DNA from: Streptosporangiaceae bacterium
GTDB taxonomy: Bacteria > Actinomycetota > Actinomycetes > Streptosporangiales > Streptosporangiaceae
Assembly: GCA_030040415.1 (NCBI GenBank)
Contig: JASHTT010000728.1
Location: 1-15,172 of the forward strand
Reading direction: 5' to 3'
DNA length: 15,172 nucleotides
The notes beneath the pieces were generated by a model. It did no database searches, had not been told where the DNA came from, and saw only the letters and a list, made by a program, of their open reading frames with translations. A program made the translations under genes and the position numbers. Position 1 is the first letter of the stretch; each line of letters begins with the position of its first letter. Shown one piece after another: positions 1 to 7,223 of the stretch.

Positions 1-159
1 GCCATGCCGCGCCCTCACGCCCGCCAGCACACGCCCGCAAGCCACAACCAGCCGTCGAAACGCCAGCCAAGCCCGCGAGAAACAGACCAGCAAGATCAAC
101 TCAGCACTAGCGCGAGACTGTCAGACCCAAATGTGAGACTGCAACGTGGTGGAGTGTGA
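1..159 (+). CDS. C-terminal tail of an unrecognised reading frame (partial)
   Basis: A plus-strand frame is open from the first base of the window to a TGA at 157-159, giving about 52 residues rich in Gln, Arg, Ser, Pro and His (ending RLQRGGV). No domain is recognisable. It could be the end of a truncated gene, for example a transposase-like or integrase-like protein next to the tRNA gene, or a chance open frame in GC-rich DNA. The short motif GAGACTG occurs twice in it (114-120 and 135-141). It is listed because it is the only open frame here and it ends 11 bp from the 3' end of a tRNA gene. Confidence that it is translated is low. Confidence 0.2.
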   Translation, partial: AMPRPHARQHTPASHNQPSKRQPSPRETDQQDQLSTSARLSDPNVRLQRGGV

Positions 160-170
160 AAACCACCATG

Positions 171-243
171 TGGAGCTAAGGGGATTCGAACCCCTGACCT
201 TCTGCATGCCATGCAGACGCGCTACCAGCTGCGCCATAGCCCC
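171..243 (-). tRNA. tRNA-Ala, anticodon GGC
   Basis: Read on the minus strand, 73 nt fold as a full cloverleaf. The acceptor stem is GGGGCTA paired with TAGCTCC, the anticodon arm is TCTGC-ATGGCAT-GCAGA with anticodon GGC, and the T arm contains GGTTCGAATCC. The third acceptor pair is G:U (G3:U70), the classical identity element of alanine tRNA, and the discriminator base is A. CCA is not encoded: the next bases downstream are CAT. GGC reads GCC, the dominant Ala codon in this GC-rich genome, so the gene is probably important for translation capacity. The 3' end lies at 171, the side where integrative elements usually insert. Confidence 0.97.
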
Positions 244-486
244 TCGCCTGCGGCGACGACCATCGCCGACAGAACGCAGCTAGCATACTGGCTTCCGGGC
301 GCCTAGACGTACCGGGCGGGTAGTGCTGCTGGCCTGCCGGTGTCTGTCACCGTGCAGTTCGCACCCGATGAGCAGGTCCGGGCCGGTTGAGCGCGCAGGC
401 CACTATCGCACGCCTGCGCCCACGATTAGCATGGTGTGACGTTCCCGGCGCGATGCTGGCACGGGAGCCGGGCGCAGGGGGGCGTC
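244..486. other. Intergenic region upstream of the two-propeller gene
   Basis: Apart from the tRNA promoter candidate, this gap shows no gene. A TAGCAT -10-like hexamer (427-432) may serve the two-propeller gene, but no matching -35 is visible. Short open frames here are not preceded by ribosome binding sites. Confidence 0.4.
282..311 (-). promoter_or_regulatory. Candidate promoter of the tRNA-Ala gene
   Basis: On the minus strand a TATGCT -10-like hexamer (282-287) lies 38 bp upstream of the tRNA 5' end, with TACGTC as a poor -35 candidate (306-311) and an 18-bp spacer. The -10 is reasonable for a SigA-type promoter; the -35 is weak. Position and orientation fit a short leader removed by RNase P. 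Confidence 0.3.
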
Positions 487-2556
487 ATGAGTTCCTTCGT
501 CAATCATCTGGTATCAGCCCGCTGCAAGGCTTGCGTGCTGGGGGTTTTAGGAGCCGTCCTCGTCGGGGGCCTGCTGGCCGCTGCCCCGCAGGAGGCGGCG
601 GGCACGACGACGGGGAGAGGCGGGACGCAGCCGCAGGTCAGCCCCGGTCCGTACCCGACGGCATACGTCGGCGATGCTCCTGGCCTGACCGGGGCAACGT
701 TCACGCCGCTTGACAGCCAGACGAACACAGCCGGCCCGACCATCACTTTTAGCGGCGTCTCCTATCAGGGCGACGGGGATGCGGCCGCAGTCAGCCCGAA
801 CGGCGCCACCCTCTACGAGGTCGTAAGCCCGGTGACGCCGCCGTGCGCGGACGGCCTGCTGGTTCCTGTCAGCACGACAACTGGCGCCATAGGCACGCCG
901 ATCCCGGTCGGATCCATCGAGCCCTCTGGCGGCGCGCCGGATCCGGCCGGCGTTGCGATTACTCCGGACGGCCGAATGGCGTACGTGTCGAGCAGTTGCG
1001 GTAGCCATGTCACGCCGGTCAACCTGACGACCGGCAAGGCAGGCAAGCCCATACCGGCCGGCAGTGTGGAGGGAGGTCTCGCGATCACACCCGACGGCAG
1101 CACGGCTTACGTGCCAGACTGCTTGGGTAACCAGGTGACTCCCATCGACCTGGCGACCGGCAAGCCGGGAACCCCGATCAAGGCCGGCTCGTGCCCCCAG
1201 GCCGTCGCGATCACGCCGAGCGGGACGACGGCGTACGTAGCCGACGACGGCGCCAACACCGTGACCCCGATCACGCTGGCGAGCCGGACGGCTGGCAGTC
1301 CGATCAAAGTGTGCCCCGCCGGGGGAGGCCCGGACGCAATCGCGATCACTCCTGACGGCAGCACCGCCTACGTGACCTGCTTCTGGAGCGGGACTGTCAC
1401 GGCGATCAACCTCGCGACCAACAAGGCGGCCAAGCCGCTGGCGCTGCCGAGCGAGGCCACCGACGGAGCCCAGCCTGAGGACGTCGCGATCAGCCCGGCA
1501 GGCTCGCCTGCATATGTGGTCGACTGGGACGGCGATGTCGCTGACCCGCTCAACACGGCGACCAGCAAGATCGGCACCCCGATCGGAGTGGGCGTCTCGG
1601 GCGGCGGCCAGCCGATGAGCGCCGCCTTCACTCCGGGCTGGACCGCGCAGGCGACCGTCCCGTCCGCGACCTCGGCGACTTCCCCGGCGATGACGGAATT
1701 TGACGGCAACCTGTACGCGGCCTTCATCAGCGGCGGTCTCGTCCGTTACGCCGTGCGTATTGGCACTCACTGGTCGGCCACCGCTTCGGTCAGCGGCTCG
1801 TGGGGACACGCAGAGTCGGACGTCAAACCGGCGCTGGTGGTCTATGCGGGCAGTCTTTACGCCTTCTGGACCGGCGTCTCCACGCACAAGATCTTCTACT
1901 CTGCATTCGACGGCACCACCTGGTCTAGCCAGGCCACGGTCAGCGGCTCATGGGGCACGGCGCTGACCGATCAGGGCCCTGCGGTCGCCACGACTGTAAC
2001 GGCCAGCGTGGGAGTGGCCGCGACCCCCACCATGTACGTGGCGTGGACGGGCCGGACCAGCGGTTCGGTCTATTACTCGTCGTTCAGTGGGGCAACCTGG
2101 GCAACGCAGCAGATTGCCGTCGGCGGCCATGCGACCAGTTACTCGCCGGCCATCGCGCCGCTGCCGAGTTCGCGTGACCCGCTGGCAATCGCCTGGACCA
2201 CGTCGTCGGGCGCGATCAGCTACGGCACGCTCGGCTCGTCTGGATTTAACACCGAAGGTACGCAGCCGCAGGCACGGACGAATGTCGGGCCGGCGCTGTT
2301 GTTCCTCGGCGGAGCCTCCGCGGGCACGCTGTACCTCGCGTGGAAGGGCGAGACCACTGACAAGATCTTCTACTCGGCCGTCTTCGACCTGCCGAACTCG
2401 ATTGCGCCCGGCGACTGGACTGCACAGGAGACGCTGCCGGTCGCGCTGACCGGTGAGGCGCCCGCACTAGCCGCTTACGGCTGGGACGTCGTCGCGGCGT
2501 GGCACGGCCTCTCCAGCGACTCCGTCTGGTTCTCTTACGCGGAAGACCCCTATTGA
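487..2556 (+). CDS. Secreted two-propeller protein (YVTN-type repeats plus C-terminal propeller)
   Basis: This 689-residue protein has an N-terminal signal peptide: a short polar start, a hydrophobic stretch VLGVLGAVLVGGLLAAA, and likely cleavage near residues 33-39. Residues about 95-383 hold YVTN/YncE-like repeats of the form ITPDGSTAYV...TPIDLATGKPG with a period of about 40 residues, typical of a beta-propeller. Residues about 385-689 hold a second set with LYAFWTG, KIFYSAFDG and TTWSSQ-type strands, recurring five or six times, resembling sialidase-like propellers without clear Asp-boxes. ATG 487 is preferred over in-frame ATG 436 because a G6 ribosome binding site (477-482) sits 4 bp upstream and the product then begins directly with a signal peptide. 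No catalytic residues are recognisable, so a binding or surface role is inferred. The next gene converges on it. Fold class is fairly sure; function is unknown. Confidence 0.85.
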   Translation: MSSFVNHLVSARCKACVLGVLGAVLVGGLLAAAPQEAAGTTTGRGGTQPQVSPGPYPTAYVGDAPGLTGATFTPLDSQTNTAGPTITFSGVSYQGDGDAAAVSPNGATLYEVVSPVTPPCADGLLVPVSTTTGAIGTPIPVGSIEPSGGAPDPAGVAITPDGRMAYVSSSCGSHVTPVNLTTGKAGKPIPAGSVEGGLAITPDGSTAYVPDCLGNQVTPIDLATGKPGTPIKAGSCPQAVAITPSGTTAYVADDGANTVTPITLASRTAGSPIKVCPAGGGPDAIAITPDGSTAYVTCFWSGTVTAINLATNKAAKPLALPSEATDGAQPEDVAISPAGSPAYVVDWDGDVADPLNTATSKIGTPIGVGVSGGGQPMSAAFTPGWTAQATVPSATSATSPAMTEFDGNLYAAFISGGLVRYAVRIGTHWSATASVSGSWGHAESDVKPALVVYAGSLYAFWTGVSTHKIFYSAFDGTTWSSQATVSGSWGTALTDQGPAVATTVTASVGVAATPTMYVAWTGRTSGSVYYSSFSGATWATQQIAVGGHATSYSPAIAPLPSSRDPLAIAWTTSSGAISYGTLGSSGFNTEGTQPQARTNVGPALLFLGGASAGTLYLAWKGETTDKIFYSAVFDLPNSIAPGDWTAQETLPVALTGEAPALAAYGWDVVAAWHGLSSDSVWFSYAEDPY

Positions 2557-2569
2557 TTCCGCCGGATAA

Positions 2570-2607
2570 GCACGCCTGCCTGCAACGCCGTTGGCGTACT
2601 AGCGTGC
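2570..2607. terminator. Nested hairpin downstream of the two-propeller gene
   Basis: Fourteen bases after the stop codon, GCACGC (2570-2575) pairs with GCGTGC (2602-2607), and inside it ACGCC (2585-2589) pairs with GGCGT (2593-2597). There is no U-tract, as is common for actinobacterial terminators. The structure overlaps the start of the YceI-like relic, so it may be incidental. Confidence 0.35.
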
Positions 2608-2716
2608 AGTTCGAGGCGGACGCTGACTCCTTCGAGCGGACTCTTTCACGATCGACGGCGACTTGACCATCACGGGCACCACGAAGCCCGCGACAGTGCA
2701 GGGTCGGCTCGCCGGC
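2604..2716 (+). pseudogene. Decayed YceI-like fragment (left copy)
   Basis: Two adjacent frames together read like the central part of a YceI-family protein (lipocalin-like isoprenoid-binding beta-barrel). Frame one gives VQFEADADSFERT. After a one-base shift near 2640-2645, frame two gives SFTIDGDLTITGTTKPATV followed by QGRLAG. The GDLTI-x-G-T-T-K-P-x-T-V segment is the hallmark strand pair of the family. There is no start codon with a ribosome binding site, a stop (2624-2626) lies in the second frame just upstream, and family similarity ends after GRLAG. This is therefore a truncated, frameshifted relic. Assignment rests on recalled family consensus. Confidence 0.55.
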
Positions 2717-2804
2717 AGGCACAGAAGTCCGCCAAATCCGGCACCGGCCTTACTACAGCCCTTGCTGCCAGGCTGTGAGCGGGACCGGCCGCGAATTCTC
2801 GGCG

Positions 2805-4088
2805 CTAAGACAGGGGCACCAACGCCAGGCCGGCTGAATCGATGAAGGTCAGGAAACCGTGACCCGAGCGGGCGGCGATCCGCACTGGTCCGTTGAAACC
2901 TGCGCCGATCGTCGAGACGTACCGGGGGCCGCTGAAGGTCTTTCCTTCGTTCGACGAGGTCCACAGTCGCATCACGTACCCACCCTCACTCGCCACGTTG
3001 CCGGGCCAGGCGACATACAACGCGCCGGTGGCAGCATCCTCGCCGAGACCGCCGAGGACCGTCGACACGGTCGTGCTCGAGTCGCGGGCGACGAGCGTCG
3101 GTGCGCCGAAGGTATGTGTCGCGGGATCCCACTTCCGGACGTCGAGCTTGGCGGGAAATGGGGCCGAGGCGGTGGTGAAGTCCTGGGAGAGGAGATACAG
3201 GCCGGACGGCCCGCTCGCGAGCTGGACGTTCATTCCGTCGGTGACCTTGACCGGGCCGTGCCAGCCGGCGGTCGTGTCACCGATGTTCGACCAGAAGTAG
3301 TCGACGGTGTCCGGCGAGCTGTCCACCCAGTAGGCCATGACCCACTGCTTCCCGTCGTTGCCGAGCGTCGCCCCGAAGACATCGGGCTGTGTCTTGTACC
3401 CGAAGTCGCACACTCCCGGAGAGCAGGCGACGACCAGCGGAGTGCCGACCGAGAAGCCCACATCGCCGGCGCCGCTGGAGACGATGTCGAAGACGTCGAT
3501 CTTGCCTTTCACTGACCCGGCGGCGTTGAATTCCACGTCGTCGACACCGGGGGTGTCGAAGTAGGTGTTGGCCGGGCTGACCTTCGTTTGCGCGAACGTC
3601 GCTCCATCGTTGGTTGACATCCAGTAGACAATATTGGCGTAGATATAACTCGGGGCGATGACATAGAAAGCCTTAGGCGAGACTTCGCCGAATGCCGGGA
3701 ACGGCTCGGTTACCCCCAAACCCCGATCAGCCCCTGGAATCAACAACGTCTGGCGGGTCTTGCACTTGCCACCTTTGGGTATGCGGCACAGCCAGATAGT
3801 CTGCGCGTGCTTCGGCGTAGCTGGGTCGGCCCAGGTGAGGTAGGTCGTGCCGGCCGAGTCCATCACCATCGTGCCGCCGGAGGTTGCAGTCCGGTCGAGT
3901 ATCGGCGGGGCGGGCGCGGCATGCAGTTCCGCCGACGGTGCCGCACCAGCGGATTGTCCGGGCGCAGACAGCCCGACCAACCCTGCCAGGGCCGCCGCGG
4001 CAACGATGTAGGCGGCGTAACGGCGACGGCGCGCGGTTCGCTGCAGCCTTATCTCCCCGGGCAGCCGCCGGGCATACCAGTGAGTCAT
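2805..4088 (-). CDS. Secreted BNR/Asp-box beta-propeller protein
   Basis: This 427-residue protein opens with an Arg-rich n-region (residues 7-23) and a hydrophobic core YIVAAAALAGLVGL, with likely cleavage near residues 47-50, so it is exported. Two Asp-box motifs are visible, STNDGATF (158-165) and SSNEGKTF (378-385), in the sialidase/BNR propeller pattern S-x-D/N-x-G-x-T-W/F. Other strands such as TYLTWADP, ALYVAWPG and GLYLLSQ fit the same fold. Four Cys (101, 109, 222, 227) could form two disulfides outside the cell. The start at 4088 is chosen because GGGGGG (4093-4098) lies 4 bp upstream and the signal peptide then begins correctly; an ATG 23 codons further up lacks both. No sialidase catalytic Arg triad can be assigned, so enzymatic activity is not claimed. 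It converges with the two-propeller gene and is bracketed by two YceI relics. Confidence 0.85.
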   Translation of the reverse strand: MTHWYARRLPGEIRLQRTARRRRYAAYIVAAAALAGLVGLSAPGQSAGAAPSAELHAAPAPPILDRTATSGGTMVMDSAGTTYLTWADPATPKHAQTIWLCRIPKGGKCKTRQTLLIPGADRGLGVTEPFPAFGEVSPKAFYVIAPSYIYANIVYWMSTNDGATFAQTKVSPANTYFDTPGVDDVEFNAAGSVKGKIDVFDIVSSGAGDVGFSVGTPLVVACSPGVCDFGYKTQPDVFGATLGNDGKQWVMAYWVDSSPDTVDYFWSNIGDTTAGWHGPVKVTDGMNVQLASGPSGLYLLSQDFTTASAPFPAKLDVRKWDPATHTFGAPTLVARDSSTTVSTVLGGLGEDAATGALYVAWPGNVASEGGYVMRLWTSSNEGKTFSGPRYVSTIGAGFNGPVRIAARSGHGFLTFIDSAGLALVPLS

Positions 4089-4174
4089 ATGTCCCCCCAT
4101 GTTGTTGCGCCCATCGACCGTAACGCACAACTTGTCAGACCATGGAGGGATTTGCATGAAACGCGCCGGCGTAG

Positions 4175-4319
4175 GCTGCGCTCATTTCGACTCCTGACGG
4201 CAGTTACGGTCGGCGGCGATCTGACCATGGTGGGCACCACCCGCCGCGTCACCGTGCGGGGCAGGCTGGCTGACGGCAACGGTCCATGGCTCGGCGACCG
4301 CCTCGGGCAGGTCGGCTGA
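4175..4319 (+). pseudogene. Decayed YceI-like fragment (right copy)
   Basis: This is a second YceI-like relic. One frame reads ALISTPDGSY. After a shift near 4205-4208 the next frame reads TVGGDLTMVGTTRRVTV followed by RGRLADGNG, and then runs without similarity to TGA 4317-4319. The GDLTM-x-G-T-T-R-R-V-T-V segment matches the family core and lines up residue for residue with the left relic, but the DNA is clearly diverged, so this is not a recent duplication. The N-terminal half of the barrel and the C-terminal strands are missing. The relic overlaps the upstream side of the minus-strand BNR gene. Confidence 0.55.
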
Positions 4320-4416
4320 CGCAGGGCGATCGCCGGGGAGCGCTCGCGCTCGTAGTCTGTCGCTCATCGGGCCGGAGTATGGCGCGCGGGGGCTTCTGAG
4401 CTTATCCTACTTTCTT

Positions 4417-4435
4417 GATATATAAAATCGATATC
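4417..4435. promoter_or_regulatory. AT-rich promoter/operator candidate upstream of the transaminase operon
   Basis: A sharply AT-rich island (about 4399-4440) breaks the high-GC background. It contains GATATATAAAATCGATATC (4417-4435), an imperfect inverted repeat with GATAT/ATATC arms and a TATAAAAT -10-like sequence (4421-4428). It lies 57 bp upstream of the chosen aminotransferase start, where a promoter and repressor site would be expected. No -35 of good quality is visible. The remaining gap (4320-4416) holds a 10-bp palindrome GGCGATCGCC (4325-4334) and nothing else recognised. Confidence 0.4.
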
Positions 4436-4491
4436 TACTCGATGCGCGGACCGCGACCGCGTGTACGGATAACGCGATGGGGAGCTCACCG

Positions 4492-5745
4492 GTGGGGGAC
4501 ATGAGGGCAGACCGGTGCGACCTGCCGGATGAAGTCGTCGGTCACCCTGGCACCTCAGCGGTTACCGGGCCGGTGTTCACGCTGGCGCCCGGACCGGTGG
4601 GCGCCACCGCGCCCACGCTGGCGGCGATGGCCGCACCCCTGCTCCATCACCTGGACCCCGCCTTCCGGCGGCTGTATGCGGAGACGCTGGCGCTGCTCCA
4701 GGAGGCGTTCGGCACGCAGTCGGCTCCGGTGCTCCTGCCCGGGGAGGCTGTGGTCGGCCTCGAGGCGACTGCAGCGTCGTTGATCCGCCAGGATGACGTG
4801 GTCCTGTGCCTTATATCCGGGCCGTACGGCGCCGCCTTCGCAGCGCTTGCCCGGCGTTATGCCGCAGACGTCGTCGAGGTGGGAGTGCCTTACGACGCCG
4901 TGGTTCCGCCGCAAGACGTAGCCGCCGCGCTTGACCGGCGGCCCGACGTGACCATCGTGTCGGCGGTGCACTGCGACACGCCCGCTGGCACCGTCAACGA
5001 CATCGACCAGATCGCTCGCGTGGTCGCTGACCACGGTGCGCTGCTGGTGGTCGATGCGGTCGCGACATTCGCCGGCTCGCCGTGCGACGTGGCAGGCTGG
5101 CGCGCCGGCGTGGTGGTGGCTGCGCCGCAGAAGTGCCTGGGCGGACCGCCCGGGCTAGCCCTCCTGCATGTCAGCGATGACGCATGGAGGCACATGGCGG
5201 GCAACTCCCGCGCGCCACGGTCGTCGGTGCTGTCCGTGCTGGACTGGCGGGACGTTGCAGAGCCCACGCGGTCATTTCCGTACACGCCACCGGTGCCGGA
5301 GATCGCTGCCCTGCACGCGTGCCTCAGGCAGTACCTAGCTGAAGGACCGGCCGCGGTGTGGGCTCGCCACTCGGCCGCCGCACGCGCCGTGCGCGCGGGC
5401 ACCGGAGCGCTTGGCCTCCCATTGTGGGCGGCCGACCCGGCTACATGCTCTGACACGGTCACCGCGGTGCGGGTGCCTGCTGGCATCGACATGGCGCGGC
5501 TGCGTGCCCTGGCCCGCGGACAGGCGGGCGTCATGTTGTCCGGCGGTCAGCCAGAACTCGGCGGGCAGGTGCTGCAGATCGCGCACATGGGTCCGAGCGC
5601 CTATCCGCTGAGTCCCGTCATCGCCGTCACCGCACTGGGCCAGGCGTTGCGCTGGCTCGGGGCCGACGCGGACGTCGGCGGCGGCGTGGAAGCCGTGCTG
5701 GCTAGCTGGCCAGCCCTGGACCAGATCGAGTCATCGAGCACATGA
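4492..5745 (+). CDS. Class V PLP aminotransferase, pyridoxamine-pyruvate transaminase-like
   Basis: This 417-residue protein is a fold-type I, class V aminotransferase of the alanine-glyoxylate/serine-glyoxylate group. The Schiff-base lysine is K214 in APQKCLGGPPG and the PLP-N1 aspartate is D188 in VVDAV. Segments such as HxDTPxGT, GEAVVGLEATAASLI, LSVLDW and EGPAAVWARH closely follow pyridoxamine-pyruvate transaminase of Mesorhizobium loti as recalled, which converts pyridoxamine plus pyruvate to pyridoxal plus alanine in vitamin B6 degradation. The enzyme is cytosolic. The two Arg residues that hold the pyruvate carboxylate there (recalled as Arg336 and Arg345, nine apart) are Gln353 and Gln362 here, also nine apart, so the acceptor is probably different. 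GTG 4492 is chosen because GGGGAG (4479-4484) sits 7 bp upstream; ATG 4477 and ATG 4501 are alternatives. The permease gene follows after 34 bp. Confidence 0.88.
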   Translation: MGDMRADRCDLPDEVVGHPGTSAVTGPVFTLAPGPVGATAPTLAAMAAPLLHHLDPAFRRLYAETLALLQEAFGTQSAPVLLPGEAVVGLEATAASLIRQDDVVLCLISGPYGAAFAALARRYAADVVEVGVPYDAVVPPQDVAAALDRRPDVTIVSAVHCDTPAGTVNDIDQIARVVADHGALLVVDAVATFAGSPCDVAGWRAGVVVAAPQKCLGGPPGLALLHVSDDAWRHMAGNSRAPRSSVLSVLDWRDVAEPTRSFPYTPPVPEIAALHACLRQYLAEGPAAVWARHSAAARAVRAGTGALGLPLWAADPATCSDTVTAVRVPAGIDMARLRALARGQAGVMLSGGQPELGGQVLQIAHMGPSAYPLSPVIAVTALGQALRWLGADADVGGGVEAVLASWPALDQIESSST

Positions 5746-5779
5746 CCAGGAGCCCTGCGGGGCCGGAAGGACGGCAACG

Positions 5780-7171
5780 GTGAGCGAGGTTGTCGAGCGT
5801 TACACGATCAAGCCCATTCCGGATCAGGAACGGCACGGCACTGCCCGCGGGCTCTTCCCGTTCTGGTTCACGGCGAACTCCTCCGCGTTCACCGTGGTAC
5901 TCGGCGCCGTCGGGATCGAGCTCGGGCTAGGCGTCGTTCCCACCATCATCGCGATAGTGGCGGGCGGTGCCGTCGGCGGGATCTTTATGGCCTACCACTC
6001 TGCGCAGGGTCCGAAGCTCGGACTGCCGCAGCTCATCCAGACCAGGGCCCAGTTCGGCTTCTACGGTGCGCTGCTGCCGAACTTCCTCATCTGGCTGATT
6101 TTCCTCGGTTACATCGTGGGGGAGAACGTACTGGCCGCGGACGCGCTGTCCGGCATGGCGCACATCAGCTACGCAGCGGCCATGGCCATCGCGTGCTTCG
6201 TGACCTGGCTCGTGGTGTTCTTCGGCTACCGGATCATGCACGACTTCAATCGCGTGACCGCCCTGGTAGCGCTTATCTTGTTCGCGGTGCTGCTGGTCCG
6301 CCTGATCCAGCACTCTTCCGCGGCGCATCTGAACCTGACAGCGTTCAACTTCCCGTTGTGGCTGCTGTTCTTCTCGATCAACGTCGCCGGGCAAGTGGGC
6401 TGGGCCCCCTACGTCTCGGACTACTCGCGGTACCTGCCGTCGTCCACCAGCCCGCGGCAGACGTTCTGGTACACCTACCTGGGCAGCGTCTCCAGCGCAG
6501 TTATCTTCGCGGTCCTTGGCGCGCTCGCTGGCTCACTAGCGCTCACCAGCCTGGAGAGCAACACGGTGGGCTACCTGGCCGGACTCGTGCCCACGGTCGG
6601 CTGGCTGGCGACGATCGTGCTGCTGCTGTCGATCGTGGCGGGCAACGCCATCAACCTGTACAGCCCGTTGCTGGCGGGGGTGGCGATCGCATCCAAGGAC
6701 GGCGGTGCCGCGCCGGGCGCAGCCGTGCGGGGCGCCGGCACGGCCGCCATCATGGTGATCACCGGCTATCTGGCGACCGTCGTGTCGGCGAACTTCGTCA
6801 CCGACGTGTCGAACTTCATCGCGTTCTTGCTGTACATCGTCATCCCCTGGTCGGCCATTAACCTCGTCGACTACTACCTGGTGAGGCGTGGCAGGTACGA
6901 CACGGACGCGATCTTCAGCCCGTCGGGGATTTACGGAGCGGTCAACTGGCGGACCATCGCGGTGTTCCTGATCGCGATTGCCGCCGAGATCCCGTTCATG
7001 AACGCCGCCTACCCGAAGTTCGAGGGACCCGCGGCAAGCGCGCTGAGCGGCGCTGACATCTCGTGGCTTGTCGGCTTCCTCGTGGCCGGCGCGCTCTACT
7101 ACCTGGCAGTGCAAACCGGGCGCGGTCGGGAGCGCGCCCCGAGTCCGGCGGGATCGGCCCTGGCGGACTAG
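5780..7171 (+). CDS. NCS1-family permease (nucleobase/vitamin:cation symporter)
   Basis: This 463-residue integral membrane protein has about 12 hydrophobic segments. Its N-terminus carries NCS1 hallmarks: ERHGTARGLFPFWFTANSS, then LGAVGIELGLG, then GPKLGLPQLIQTRAQFGFYG. The family (CodB, Mhp1, PucI, yeast Fcy2 and Tpn1) imports cytosine, purines, hydantoins, allantoin, thiamine or pyridoxine with Na+ or H+. The substrate cannot be read from the sequence. GTG 5780 is chosen for GGAAGG (5765-5770) 9 bp upstream. It lies 34 bp after the transaminase and is very likely cotranscribed, which suggests it brings in the amine, vitamer or heterocycle that the transaminase works on. A strong hairpin follows 7 bp after the stop. 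Confidence 0.9.
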   Translation: MSEVVERYTIKPIPDQERHGTARGLFPFWFTANSSAFTVVLGAVGIELGLGVVPTIIAIVAGGAVGGIFMAYHSAQGPKLGLPQLIQTRAQFGFYGALLPNFLIWLIFLGYIVGENVLAADALSGMAHISYAAAMAIACFVTWLVVFFGYRIMHDFNRVTALVALILFAVLLVRLIQHSSAAHLNLTAFNFPLWLLFFSINVAGQVGWAPYVSDYSRYLPSSTSPRQTFWYTYLGSVSSAVIFAVLGALAGSLALTSLESNTVGYLAGLVPTVGWLATIVLLLSIVAGNAINLYSPLLAGVAIASKDGGAAPGAAVRGAGTAAIMVITGYLATVVSANFVTDVSNFIAFLLYIVIPWSAINLVDYYLVRRGRYDTDAIFSPSGIYGAVNWRTIAVFLIAIAAEIPFMNAAYPKFEGPAASALSGADISWLVGFLVAGALYYLAVQTGRGRERAPSPAGSALAD

Positions 7172-7178
7172 CCTTTGC

Positions 7179-7220
7179 GCGGGCTGGCCTGCACGGGACG
7201 TCCGGTGCAGGCCAGCCCGC
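7179..7220. terminator. Bidirectional hairpin terminator between convergent genes
   Basis: A 16-bp perfect inverted repeat, GCGGGCTGGCCTGCAC (7179-7194) against GTGCAGGCCAGCCCGC (7205-7220), has a 10-nt loop that itself contains the palindrome GGACGTCC (7196-7203). It sits between the permease stop (7171) and the stop of the convergent PQQ-like gene (7224), so it probably terminates both. It has no U-tract, as is common for high-GC actinobacteria. Confidence 0.85.
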
Positions 7221-7223
7221 TGC

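Noticed and set aside
547..1887. A 446-residue open frame antisense to the two-propeller gene
   Set aside because: It has Arg/Asp/Gly-rich, low-complexity composition, no ribosome binding site and no domain, and lies wholly inside a well-supported gene. Long antisense frames are expected in GC-rich DNA.
3807..4319. A plus-strand frame of 170 codons covering the start of the BNR gene and the right YceI relic
   Set aside because: Only its last 40 or so residues resemble YceI; the rest is antisense to the BNR signal peptide region and has no start signal, so it was treated as a relic rather than a gene.
4492..5745. PucG-type ureidoglycine-glyoxylate aminotransferase next to an allantoin permease
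   Set aside because: It was considered because of the NCS1 neighbour, but the sequence follows pyridoxamine-pyruvate transaminase much more closely, and no other purine catabolic gene is present. It is not fully excluded.
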